Below, piece after piece: positions 1 to 7,731 of a DNA stretch of 22,272 bases. Numbering within the stretch: the first letter of the stretch is position 1; the number at the start of each line of letters is the position of its first letter. The position numbers were made by a program, and so were the translations under genes. The DNA is from a bacterium. Lineage in GTDB: Bacteria > Babelota > Babeliae > Babelales > Vermiphilaceae. Location: the NCBI GenBank assembly GCA_030626185.1, contig DAOUPL010000005.1, forward strand, positions 1 to 22,272. Direction: 5' to 3'. Under the pieces are notes generated by a model, which made no database searches, was not told where the DNA came from, and saw nothing but the letters and a program-made list of their open reading frames with translations.

Positions 1-505
1 CAATAACTTGTTGAATGCGTTCAACCACGTATTTTGGCACACACACAACAAACGCTGACTTTACTTCTTGCGGTGTTTCAACAATAAAAACATTATTTAT
101 GTAGCTATTTTTACACACAAGCAGCGTGGTGATGCGTCGCAATGTACGCACACGCGTTTTAGGCACACAAACTTCTTTTCTATTACTGTCATCTTGCCCC
201 AACACTCTCCACCAATCAAAATTAAAAAACTTTTCTGTACGGCCTCGTTTTGTTTGCACAACCACAACACTTGACGACAATCGTAGTGGTGACAGCTTTT
301 GTATGCTCAATCCGCGTTCTGATAATGAAATTTGTGCCAACAAGTTCATCTCTTCATACGTGCACAAACCTTTGTGGTTAAGTTGTTCACACGAATAAAC
401 TTCAATCTCGCTTGCACGCAGCACAAATAACAACGGCACCATTGTCTGCTGTTGTGCGGTACAACAAAAACTTGCTAATAAAAATGAAAATAACAATAGA
501 CGCAT
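1..505 (-). CDS. Exported protein of unknown function, partial (runs off left edge)
   Basis: Reading the minus strand from an ATG at 505 down to the window edge gives 168 codons without a stop, so the gene is 3'-truncated by the window. The product begins MRLLLFSFLLASFCCTAQQQ, a typical signal peptide with a cleavage site near residue 17. A ribosome-binding site (AAAGGAACG) lies just before the ATG. After the signal peptide the protein is mixed alpha/beta with a run of valines near residue 80 and several Cys. I do not recognise a family. It is the last visible member of a minus-strand run starting at 4985, 64 nt after the preceding gene, so co-transcription is likely. The plus-strand ORFs over this stretch are shadows. 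Confidence 0.75.
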   Translation of the reverse strand, partial: MRLLLFSFLLASFCCTAQQQTMVPLLFVLRASEIEVYSCEQLNHKGLCTYEEMNLLAQISLSERGLSIQKLSPLRLSSSVVVVQTKRGRTEKFFNFDWWRVLGQDDSNRKEVCVPKTRVRTLRRITTLLVCKNSYINNVFIVETPQEVKSAFVVCVPKYVVERIQQVI

Positions 506-569
506 ACTCGTTCCTTTTTTATGAAAACTGTTTGAAAGTATGCGATTCTGAGTGATAAAAATCAAGTGT

Positions 570-1019
570 TTAGGTGCCAAAAAAACTCACCCAAACGAAA
601 TATGCAACTAAGGCAGGAATAAAAAGACGTGGCAATTGTGGCGGATAACTTGTGTAATACAATTTTACAGTCTCAATATTTCCCTGTTGGAGATAATGTT
701 CATATAAATATGACATTTGCTCATCAACATGGCTAAACTCCATTAAACACACCTCATATTTTGTCTTTTTTACCAAAAGAATCCGTAAATACCTACCGAT
801 TAATTCTGAACAGTCTTCACTTATCAACAAGTTATCCATAAAATCTTTAATCGACATTTCCAAATCTTGCTCACTCACAAAAACCTCAATATTTTTTGTT
901 TTATCTTTACGACAAAGCAAATCAATGTGCTCTACAGACTTAATTTCAAATTCAAAGCCTTCTTCAGCTCCATAAACAGAACACACAAAACTCAAAAGCA
1001 AAAAAAGTTTTTTAATCAT
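570..1019 (-). CDS. Small exported protein of unknown function (149 aa)
   Basis: The product starts MIKKLFLLLSFVCSVYGAEE, a clear signal peptide with cleavage after Gly/Ala at about residue 18. The body is acidic with scattered Cys. Residues about 132-148 (PALVAYFVWVSFFG) are hydrophobic and reach almost to the C-terminus, so the mature protein may be anchored by its tail. The start is supported by an AGAGAAAC purine stretch ahead of the ATG. The gene begins 11 nt after the end of the beta-barrel gene, consistent with one transcript. No known family is recognised; a periplasmic or envelope role is inferred from the signal peptide and neighbours. Confidence 0.75.
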   Translation of the reverse strand: MIKKLFLLLSFVCSVYGAEEGFEFEIKSVEHIDLLCRKDKTKNIEVFVSEQDLEMSIKDFMDNLLISEDCSELIGRYLRILLVKKTKYEVCLMEFSHVDEQMSYLYEHYLQQGNIETVKLYYTSYPPQLPRLFIPALVAYFVWVSFFGT

Positions 1020-1030
1020 ATTTTGTTTCT

Positions 1031-2305
1031 CTAGAAATCAAGATGTAACGATAAACCAATAGTTGTTGCAGCAGCAGAGCGCGTTCCATTAAAAGGAATT
1101 CGTGAAAACACCCCTAAAAACGGCCGCACACGATGCTCATCACTCATAACCGCACCAAAATCATACGTTGCACGGACAATCATTTCATGAATCGTCCAAC
1201 TTTGTAACGATGCACGAGTGTTTGCAATAATGTCAGAACACATAATGCCACTGACAGAAAGTGAATCAGAACCATTTTTAAAATATTTGTAGCCAACATG
1301 AACCTCAAGCCCACGCGGTAGATCTTTTACGCCAAGGTACAAAGAAAACTGTTGCGATAAACCAAAATCTTTGTAGACACGAGCTTTTTGCATCAATAAT
1401 AAGTTTGTTTGATCAACATCGGTTTTTATACGACGGCTTCTGGTGTTGCCAAATTGATGGAACAATGCAACATCAACGCCCCAGAAAAAATAATCTCCAA
1501 GATTTAACTCAATGCCTAAACCGAATGGAATTGCAACCGATTTGTCGATGCCAAATGCAAATGCAAAGATTTTGTCAGGATCAGCTGGTTTTCCTGTTGG
1601 TAACAACAGCCCAGCGTGGCAATCAACACGCACATTGCGTAACATTGGTTTATTCTGTGGAAAGTTGCGAATCCAACGCATTAACAATGCCAAGTCGCCA
1701 AAACCACGACGTCGCCAACCACGAATATCAAGTCCACCAACGTCTTGCGCTACTTTACAAATTTGACTGGTCAAACATTGTCTAACACGATCATCTTCTT
1801 CTGTTTCATCCGTCGTTAAATCATGCCACACAACATTTTTTAACTCCATGCCAAATACTGGTAGCGAAAGTGTTAAATAAAAATCTTGTGCAAACTGCCA
1901 ACGAAATTTAGGCACAACAGTAAACTCAAGCTCTAAGTCTCCACACGGACGCAATAATCCACGAGTGCCAAAGGCAGACGCATCAAGTTTTTCTAGCAAC
2001 GTATCTGCTAATGAGCAATCTTGTAAACCTTGCAACATTGCAAGTGAATCTTGTTGACAACCAAATATCTGCAACACATTTGTGCGTCCACAATCACCCC
2101 ATGCTTTTGCATGACCAATACCTGTTTCGGCAAAGATTGCCAAATTATAATCATACAAACCGTATTGCGCTCGTCCTAAATTATACCAATTAAGTTTGTC
2201 AAACGACCGAAATAAGTTCATACAAAATAATGATGAACTACTAATTACCAACAACAACGCAACAAGTTTATGCGCTGCTAACATTCTTTTTTTTGTTAAT
2301 TTCAT
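1031..2305 (-). CDS. Putative outer-membrane beta-barrel protein (424 aa)
   Basis: An N-terminal signal peptide (about residues 1-28, positively charged start then LVALLLVISSSSLFC) is followed by many alternating amphipathic strands such as FYLTLSLPVFGMEL, FAFGIDKSVAIPFGLGIEL and FSLYLGVKDL. The protein ends in GLSLHLDF with a C-terminal Phe, the usual beta-signal of outer-membrane barrels recognised by the BAM machinery. A central stretch (about residues 165-200) is charged and Cys-containing and could be an extracellular loop or plug. It lies 16 nt after the 887-aa exported protein and 11 nt before the 149-aa one. No substrate can be assigned. Barrel topology is inferred from strand pattern and C-terminus only. 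Confidence 0.75.
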   Translation of the reverse strand: MKLTKKRMLAAHKLVALLLVISSSSLFCMNLFRSFDKLNWYNLGRAQYGLYDYNLAIFAETGIGHAKAWGDCGRTNVLQIFGCQQDSLAMLQGLQDCSLADTLLEKLDASAFGTRGLLRPCGDLELEFTVVPKFRWQFAQDFYLTLSLPVFGMELKNVVWHDLTTDETEEDDRVRQCLTSQICKVAQDVGGLDIRGWRRRGFGDLALLMRWIRNFPQNKPMLRNVRVDCHAGLLLPTGKPADPDKIFAFAFGIDKSVAIPFGLGIELNLGDYFFWGVDVALFHQFGNTRSRRIKTDVDQTNLLLMQKARVYKDFGLSQQFSLYLGVKDLPRGLEVHVGYKYFKNGSDSLSVSGIMCSDIIANTRASLQSWTIHEMIVRATYDFGAVMSDEHRVRPFLGVFSRIPFNGTRSAAATTIGLSLHLDF

Positions 2306-2321
2306 TTTCTAAAACCTGTTG

Positions 2322-4985
2322 CTACTCACACACATGCATACCAAAATTACCGGTAACAAGCCAACTGCCTGTTACTGTGCTTTTTAGTATACGTGATATT
2401 CTAACGATCTCATCTTTTTCTAAAACTTTTCGTAACCGTTTACCAAAATTTCTTCTGCCACGCATCGGGAAATAGTGCCCAGAAGCCGCAGATAGCGACG
2501 CTTTAACTTTATGATTTTGTTGATTCGTCACCCAAGTAGTGGCACCATCAGTTACAAATGCATCTTTACAACGTCCAAAATTTACAAAGTACGAAGTTAA
2601 ACCTTCGATAAATGCATCGTGCAATAACGACAACGTTGTGTGCTTCAACTCACCATCGTGCACAACATCAACTGACAATCGATGCATAAATGCACGATCT
2701 GTACTTATTGATGACGTTAACACATACAAGTTACCACCAACGTCATGTTCTGGTGCTGATGAAACATAAAATAAGTGACGAACATTACGCTCACCTTCTG
2801 GTAACGCAACGCGATGCCACGTATTATTACTTGAAAAAAACAACCCGTCTGACGTGCCTACCAACAACGTTGACTGCACAACAGCCAATTGTCTACAATA
2901 CAAAAATCTTTCAGAAAAATCTTGTGGTCGTGCGATAGGAGTTATTGTTGTATTTTTATCTTTATCAAGATCAATACGATCAATCTCTGTTGAACTCACA
3001 ACGTACAAACTGTTGCTGTCAACAACTAACTGACGTACATCTTTATACTCACCAACAGGCACAAATTCTTTATCATCGTATTTCATTAAGCCACGACAAC
3101 CAGCGACAAACAATGTTGACGTATCATCATGCATTACCATCGCTGAACAACTGAGTGGTGCAATATCTTTAAAGTTTTGTTCGTCAAAAACTAGCCCAAC
3201 AGGCTCGTTACCGCCAAAGCAAGAAACTTCATCAATGCATGCAACTTTACGCGACCCGGTCAACAACATAACTGCGCCATCATTTTGTGTCATGTACGCA
3301 CAATCAACAATGCCCGCAGGAGTTTCGGCAAATAGCTCATTTGCATAATTGACTAACGACGAACTTAATTCTTTGTCGCCATCACCCCACTTTGTTTCTT
3401 TTACTACCGTACGTTGATCTTTGTCATCGTACGTAAAATAAACAAGCGAGCTATTTTCTGGATTAATTGTTGCGGCATAAATTTTATCAGAAGTTAAACA
3501 AACTCGCTGCCACGATGCCCAACCTTTAACGTCACCTGCTGCGTTAAACAACGCTTGTGAGGAAAAAACACCATTTTTATTCCCCGCATCAGTCACGCAA
3601 ATAAATACCGCGTCGTTACGCACAAACATATGCGATACAACCCCAAAATCAAATGGTTTACCACCAACACACACTGCAGCGTCATCAGCTGTTGACACTT
3701 GTTGCGCTGTTATTGCTGCAACCATGTGATTATCTTTATCTGCAATCAAACCACAACCATCTTTTTGTGGCACAACCGGTAATGCGTACACATAATTTGT
3801 GGTATCTTCTGGTTTTCCATGCCCACCACGAACAATTAAATAATCACGGTTTGTGCTCGCTGTTATCGTTGCAAGGTCATGCACCGAAAGAACGTCATCT
3901 TTTTGCGTTGTTGCAATAACATGATTATTACCAAGTAGTGTAAGATCAAGATCATGATGAAAAATTGAATCAACCGTTAAATTATTTTCTCGCACAGTTA
4001 TCGTTTTATTATCATCTGCCTCGTCATCAATTTTCTTTTCATACTCACGATGGTGACCAAGCGCAACAGATCGCGCGCCACAATTATCTTGAAAACCAAC
4101 AACAACTTTGTTACATCCGATGTACAATCGTTGTAACTCGTCACAAAACTCAAAGATTACCTTATCACCAATTGATTTTACCAATTTATTAATTTTTATC
4201 GCTGACGAATGCCTATAAAAAGATGTAACATCCAATAAACATGTTAAACAAACTTTTTTTTGCACTGCCTCTTCACCATTTTCCAACATCTGCTTGTATT
4301 CAACTTCAGTCGTCCCGACTACGCAAATACCACTACCCTTATCACCCCATTTTTTACCTTCTGGCGCAACAGCAACATATGCACGCTCACGATGCGTGCC
4401 TTGCAACGCAATAACGTTTGTTGTTTTTTTCTCAAGTGCATCAAACAAATGATCAAGTTTGTACGCGCTATTTTTACGCGTAAATAAATAAAGCGAACCA
4501 TCATCAAGCACAACAAGCGGTTTTGCATCAATGCCTTCCATCAAACTTTGCTTTTGAATCAACGTCAAATGTTTGACCACATGTTTTTCAAGTGGATGTT
4601 CTTTCTGTTCTTCGTTATTTACAAAAATAGTTTCTCCATGCACGTAGGCTGAAAAATCATCTTGTAAAACTTTAGTAAAACATATTCCCCATTCTTTTGC
4701 TGGATCGGAGGTAAATGCAAAAATAGTGGTGCCATCATCAGCAACCACCACATCGCCAACTTCATGCGCAAACGAAGTATCTTGCAACAAAACTTCTAAT
4801 GGTTCTGATGTAACTTCTTGTGCTTTGTTTGTTACTTTTTCTTTTTGTTGATCACTTTTATCAACATCTTTTTGTTCAACTTTTTTTTGTAAAAAATAGG
4901 CGCTTGCTTGCACTACGCGCTTGGCGTAAACAGCATTACCAATCACCATAATTAAACAAATTAACTGTTTTATTGCTCTGTTCAT
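2322..4985 (-). CDS. Large exported protein, possibly beta-propeller-like (887 aa)
   Basis: First gene of the minus-strand envelope run. The start codon is preceded by GATGAGGG, a good ribosome-binding site. Residues 1-21 (ending GNAVYA) form a signal peptide; then comes a Lys/Gln/Glu-rich linker (about 30-60). The rest is dominated by short strand-turn-strand units such as VVVADDGTTIFAFTS, LVVLDDGSLYLFTRK, LVVDSNSLYVVSSTEIDRID and TLLVGTSDGLFFSSNN. Such spacing of small hydrophobic strands with D/G turns is typical of beta-propellers (WD40-, NHL- or reg_prop-like), but I cannot assign a family. The C-terminus is basic (MRGRRNFGKRLRKVLE). Location is probably periplasm or cell surface, together with the adjacent barrel. 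Confidence 0.75.
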   Translation of the reverse strand: MNRAIKQLICLIMVIGNAVYAKRVVQASAYFLQKKVEQKDVDKSDQQKEKVTNKAQEVTSEPLEVLLQDTSFAHEVGDVVVADDGTTIFAFTSDPAKEWGICFTKVLQDDFSAYVHGETIFVNNEEQKEHPLEKHVVKHLTLIQKQSLMEGIDAKPLVVLDDGSLYLFTRKNSAYKLDHLFDALEKKTTNVIALQGTHRERAYVAVAPEGKKWGDKGSGICVVGTTEVEYKQMLENGEEAVQKKVCLTCLLDVTSFYRHSSAIKINKLVKSIGDKVIFEFCDELQRLYIGCNKVVVGFQDNCGARSVALGHHREYEKKIDDEADDNKTITVRENNLTVDSIFHHDLDLTLLGNNHVIATTQKDDVLSVHDLATITASTNRDYLIVRGGHGKPEDTTNYVYALPVVPQKDGCGLIADKDNHMVAAITAQQVSTADDAAVCVGGKPFDFGVVSHMFVRNDAVFICVTDAGNKNGVFSSQALFNAAGDVKGWASWQRVCLTSDKIYAATINPENSSLVYFTYDDKDQRTVVKETKWGDGDKELSSSLVNYANELFAETPAGIVDCAYMTQNDGAVMLLTGSRKVACIDEVSCFGGNEPVGLVFDEQNFKDIAPLSCSAMVMHDDTSTLFVAGCRGLMKYDDKEFVPVGEYKDVRQLVVDSNSLYVVSSTEIDRIDLDKDKNTTITPIARPQDFSERFLYCRQLAVVQSTLLVGTSDGLFFSSNNTWHRVALPEGERNVRHLFYVSSAPEHDVGGNLYVLTSSISTDRAFMHRLSVDVVHDGELKHTTLSLLHDAFIEGLTSYFVNFGRCKDAFVTDGATTWVTNQQNHKVKASLSAASGHYFPMRGRRNFGKRLRKVLEKDEIVRISRILKSTVTGSWLVTGNFGMHVCE

Positions 4986-5020
4986 TAGTTACCCTCATCT
5001 AATAAATACATTGTTGATGT

Positions 5021-5037
5021 AATTAGTGTACGACGAT
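5021..5037 (-). promoter_or_regulatory. Putative promoter element of the envelope operon (shared with murJ)
   Basis: On the minus strand this reads ATCGTCGTACACTAATT, with a -10-like TACACT 40 nt upstream of the 4985 start codon. The same 17-mer, with two mismatches, occurs upstream of murJ (14840-14856) in the same orientation and at nearly the same distance from the start codon. No convincing -35 is seen here. Confidence 0.4.
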
Positions 5038-5125
5038 TAATAAAAAATACCACTTTGCACATAACGTCAAATCACGGTACCTTATAAATAATTAATTACT
5101 TAAATTTTTACTTACAACATGGTTT

Positions 5126-5551
5126 ATGCAGAACAAGTATTATTATTTTTTATTAAGTTTTTTTTGTAGCTTTAACACAACAACGCAAACAAATAACACA
5201 CAATTTCTTACTGATCTTGTAAAAAAAGATTCTAACCACAACGCATCACAAGAACCGCTGCAAATAGAGTTAACACTCTTTAAAGAGCCTAATTTTTTTT
5301 ATACTAAACCTGAAATACAATTAACCATCTCCAACCAAATAATTGTACAAGAATACACGTTTATCCACGCAGATATTTTCACCAAAAAAACACCTGATCA
5401 ACCAACGAACCTTATTAAAATAATTGGCGCTATCAATATGCCACCATTCACCAACTACAATTTTAGGCCATATCGCGCGACAGAAATTGGTTATGATTTA
5501 TTTATTTTGTGTCGGCCTTGCACAGTATGCTCACGGCATTTATTGCATTAG
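5126..5551 (+). CDS. Exported protein, probably frameshifted remnant of a 5126-5804 gene
   Basis: The 141-aa product starts MQNKYYYFLLSFFCSFNTTT, a signal peptide, followed by a Thr/Gln/Asn-rich and strand-rich region. The reading frame ends at 5551 in a Cys/His-rich tail (CRPCTVCSRHLLH) that looks unlike the rest. One frame over, an open frame continues to a TGA at 5802-5804, only 4 nt before the stop of the convergent gene, with gene-like codon use (for example NFSVVAKQALLFHN). The span 5126-5804 is one base more than a multiple of three. A single-base indel near 5498-5512 would join the two into about 225 aa. So this is either a pseudogene or a real 141-aa protein with a non-coding tail; no family recognised. 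Confidence 0.5.
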   Translation: MQNKYYYFLLSFFCSFNTTTQTNNTQFLTDLVKKDSNHNASQEPLQIELTLFKEPNFFYTKPEIQLTISNQIIVQEYTFIHADIFTKKTPDQPTNLIKIIGAINMPPFTNYNFRPYRATEIGYDLFILCRPCTVCSRHLLH

Positions 5552-5610
5552 TCTTTACCCAAACTTCGCATGGCATCAGTCACTTGTAAAAACATATCCC
5601 GCACAATCAT

Positions 5611-5670
5611 CCGCCGTCGCTCGCAGAGCTATGGCGCGGTGTCGCGTCGAAGCTTTACGCGAAGACGGAC
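5611..5670. repeat. GC-rich compound palindromic repeat
   Basis: This stretch is sharply GC-richer than its A/T-rich surroundings and consists of two units. The first (5612-5639) folds as CGCC/GGCG and GCTC/GAGC stems. The second (5641-5670), read on the minus strand, contains CCGTCTTCGC and AAGCTTCGACGCG and matches the third repeat unit inside lnt (10425-10450) at about 23 of 27 positions. In the downstream frame of the frameshifted gene it is fully open and would encode an Ala/Arg-rich insert (SSAVARRAMARCRVEALRED). Probably a dispersed palindromic element. Confidence 0.7.
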
Positions 5671-5808
5671 TAGTATCAAACAAAAAAGACAATTTTTCTG
5701 TAGTTGCAAAACAAGCTCTTCTTTTTCACAATGTTTTATTTTACCAATATCTTGCGCAAGCATTTTATGCGTATTTTTTGCTTTGTTCACTAAATATTTC
5801 ATGAGTTT

Positions 5809-6411
5809 TTACTTTTTTTCAACATGCTGTATCCGTGTGTTTTCTTCTAAAATAGCTAAAACTTCCTCTGCTTTATCTAACCATTGTTTAACAAGATCTT
5901 TCGACAACTTGATCACACAATACGTTTTATACTCTTTTAAAAACTTTTCATATAAACTGTAATCTCCATCTTCAACACAAGGACCTTTATACCATGGGGT
6001 AACCTCTAAAATAATTTCACCTTCTTTGTTATTGTATAGCCACACTCCAAGCTCATCTCCCCACAAAAGATAATGCATCCCTATCCAACCATCTTTATCG
6101 TAAACAAATTCTTGTTTCAGCAAATCTTCATCAAATAAATAAAAACAATACTGCGTCCACAAATAACCTATTTTATCACCAATAGAGTCATGCAACAGCA
6201 GTGCATTATTCAATACTTTTTTGAGAAAATAAACAAAACTTGTAAAAATATGTGATGCAATATCACCATCTATAACAAATTGCTTATTTCCGTCAATAAA
6301 AATTACTTTAATCTCATAACAACCATCTATATTTGATAATAGTTCAAAAAAATTAATAACAATCTTTTTTTGCTCGTTTATTTCAAACTTAATAAATGAT
6401 TTGTTTTTCAT
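5809..6411 (-). CDS. Putative immunity protein for the upstream toxin (200 aa)
   Basis: The gene begins at an ATG (6411-6409) that overlaps the stop of the toxin-like gene as ATGA, so translation is probably coupled. The product has no signal peptide, is soluble and acidic, with an aromatic-rich centre (GWIGMHYLLWGDELGVWLY) and a helical, charged C-terminus. These traits (cytoplasmic, acidic, immediately downstream of a polymorphic-toxin C-terminus) are those of immunity proteins. The sequence itself is not one I can place in a named Imm family. The role is therefore inferred from position and character. Alternative: a chaperone or an unrelated hypothetical protein. Confidence 0.6.
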   Translation of the reverse strand: MKNKSFIKFEINEQKKIVINFFELLSNIDGCYEIKVIFIDGNKQFVIDGDIASHIFTSFVYFLKKVLNNALLLHDSIGDKIGYLWTQYCFYLFDEDLLKQEFVYDKDGWIGMHYLLWGDELGVWLYNNKEGEIILEVTPWYKGPCVEDGDYSLYEKFLKEYKTYCVIKLSKDLVKQWLDKAEEVLAILEENTRIQHVEKK

Positions 6412-7526
6412 AATAAAATCTTTCCAGAGGAAGAAACTAAGTTATTTTTTATTAACGCCTGTTGCATTCTTTTTGTTTTTTTACAACCACCTGAGACAAG
6501 TTCCTTCCACGTTCGCACATGTCCATGATACAACCCTGGAGATGTTTGGTCCAAGATAACAATCTCATTGCAACTCACTCCTATACGACGCGTTGTATGA
6601 CCTGGTAAAGAAACCGAGTTGTCAAGCGCTTGTTGACCATTTTTTGGAGCAGGAGACTTTCCACCTCTACTTTGTCTATGATGATAATCTGCATCTTTAT
6701 ACTTCCCATGAGGATGTTTTTTCTTATCTTTCTCATCATCTGGATCACGATTTGGACCTTTTGGAAAAAAACAACTTACGCTATCATCAAAATTTGTTTT
6801 AGCCGATTTTTTTTTGTTGTTTAATTTTTTTTCAATATTTTTAACATTGTATATTGGAAGCTCATACCCACAAACTTTCTTTTTACAAAAATACCTTAAC
6901 CCAAGGCCAATTGCTAAGCCAATAAGAGCTCCCACTACAACACCAGTAGGACCCAAAGAACTTCCCGCCACTCCTCCAGAACTTCCTAATGTAGGAATAA
7001 TATCAACTCCAAAATACATTGGAAACACAACGTTATGTGTCAACAATGAAAGTTTTCCCACAAAAAATGTGTGAGTCTTTTTTATTTCCAATGTATAAAC
7101 ATCAATTGGTTTATCACAAAAAACAACATCACTTACCGTTACTGTTTTGCCACCTACACACAATAACTCATTATTAATTGTAAGATCGTATGCCTTTATC
7201 CATTTTCGCTTGTCAACCAAAAAAAATTCTTGTGTCGGTGTACAAATAATTTCTTCACGCAATTGATCGCTCATTACAAAAAAAGAAATATAACAATTCG
7301 ATCCACTTATTCCACAACGGTTTATTCGTGAGTTGGTTATTGAAGACCGAACAATATCAAAACTACGAACAGTTATTTTCTTTTTTTTACTCATCCTGTA
7401 AGCGATATTGTCAACAGTAAAAAGAGAATAATTTCTCAACTGCACCAAGGTATTCTGTGCAAACCCATGCCCCAAAGAATTATTAAAAAAAATCAACGCT
7501 AAAAACAAAACAAAACTACGTTTCAT
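6408..7526 (-). CDS. Secreted Hint-domain polymorphic-toxin-like protein (372 aa)
   Basis: The chosen start is the ATG at 7526 (MKRSFVLFLALIFFNNSLGH, a signal peptide); an in-frame GTG at 7535 would add three residues. Residues about 21-165 resemble a bacterial Hint (hedgehog/intein) module: GFAQNTLVQ at the start, TPTQEFFLVDKRKWIKAYDL in the middle, and VYTLEIKKTHTFFVGKLSLL ending THN (163-165). Canonical Hint modules start with Cys and have His in the TxxH motif; here these positions are Gly21 and Gln99. Residues 180-213 form a hydrophobic glycine zipper (G184, G188, G192, G199, G203, G207). A Lys/Asp-rich linker leads to a C-terminal domain (about 271-372) with KSPAPKNGQQALDNSV, a YHGHVRTW motif and a Lys-rich end, a layout typical of polymorphic toxin C-termini. 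Target activity is unknown; an RNase or nuclease is only a guess from the His/Arg pattern. The next gene is the probable immunity protein. Confidence 0.75.
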   Translation of the reverse strand: MKRSFVLFLALIFFNNSLGHGFAQNTLVQLRNYSLFTVDNIAYRMSKKKKITVRSFDIVRSSITNSRINRCGISGSNCYISFFVMSDQLREEIICTPTQEFFLVDKRKWIKAYDLTINNELLCVGGKTVTVSDVVFCDKPIDVYTLEIKKTHTFFVGKLSLLTHNVVFPMYFGVDIIPTLGSSGGVAGSSLGPTGVVVGALIGLAIGLGLRYFCKKKVCGYELPIYNVKNIEKKLNNKKKSAKTNFDDSVSCFFPKGPNRDPDDEKDKKKHPHGKYKDADYHHRQSRGGKSPAPKNGQQALDNSVSLPGHTTRRIGVSCNEIVILDQTSPGLYHGHVRTWKELVSGGCKKTKRMQQALIKNNLVSSSGKILL

Positions 7527-7546
7527 AGTATTCACTCAATTAATAA

Positions 7547-7575
7547 ATAATATTTTAGTAACAGACACTCAACAA
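7547..7575 (-). promoter_or_regulatory. Putative sigma-70-type promoter of the toxin/immunity pair
   Basis: On the minus strand, TTGTTG (7575-7570) and TATTAT (7552-7547) are separated by exactly 17 nt. The -10 matches consensus at 5 of 6 positions. Predicted transcription would start about 14 nt before the ATG at 7526, giving a very short leader. Confidence 0.5.
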
Positions 7576-7705
7576 AAATAACAATATTTATCAAAAAACA
7601 CCTTTAATGTAAAAAACATAAAAATAAAACGTTGTCGCTAAACAAGGCAACAGGTATCATATTTTGCAAATAATAAAATTTATGTAATCATAAATATATA
7701 TATCT

Positions 7706-7711
7706 TATAAT
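7706..7711 (+). promoter_or_regulatory. Putative -10 element for yifB-acpS
   Basis: A perfect TATAAT lies 20 nt upstream of the yifB ATG in very A/T-rich DNA. The region 17-18 nt before it (around 7682-7688) holds only a weak -35, so the call rests on the -10 and its position. The rest of 7536-7731 shows no gene. Confidence 0.4.
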
Positions 7712-7731
7712 CCTTTTATCTAAGAATTATC

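Noticed and set aside
68..398. Two overlapping plus-strand open frames near the left edge
   Set aside because: They are antisense to the signal-peptide gene open from 505 to the edge and have no ribosome-binding site or protein-like composition.
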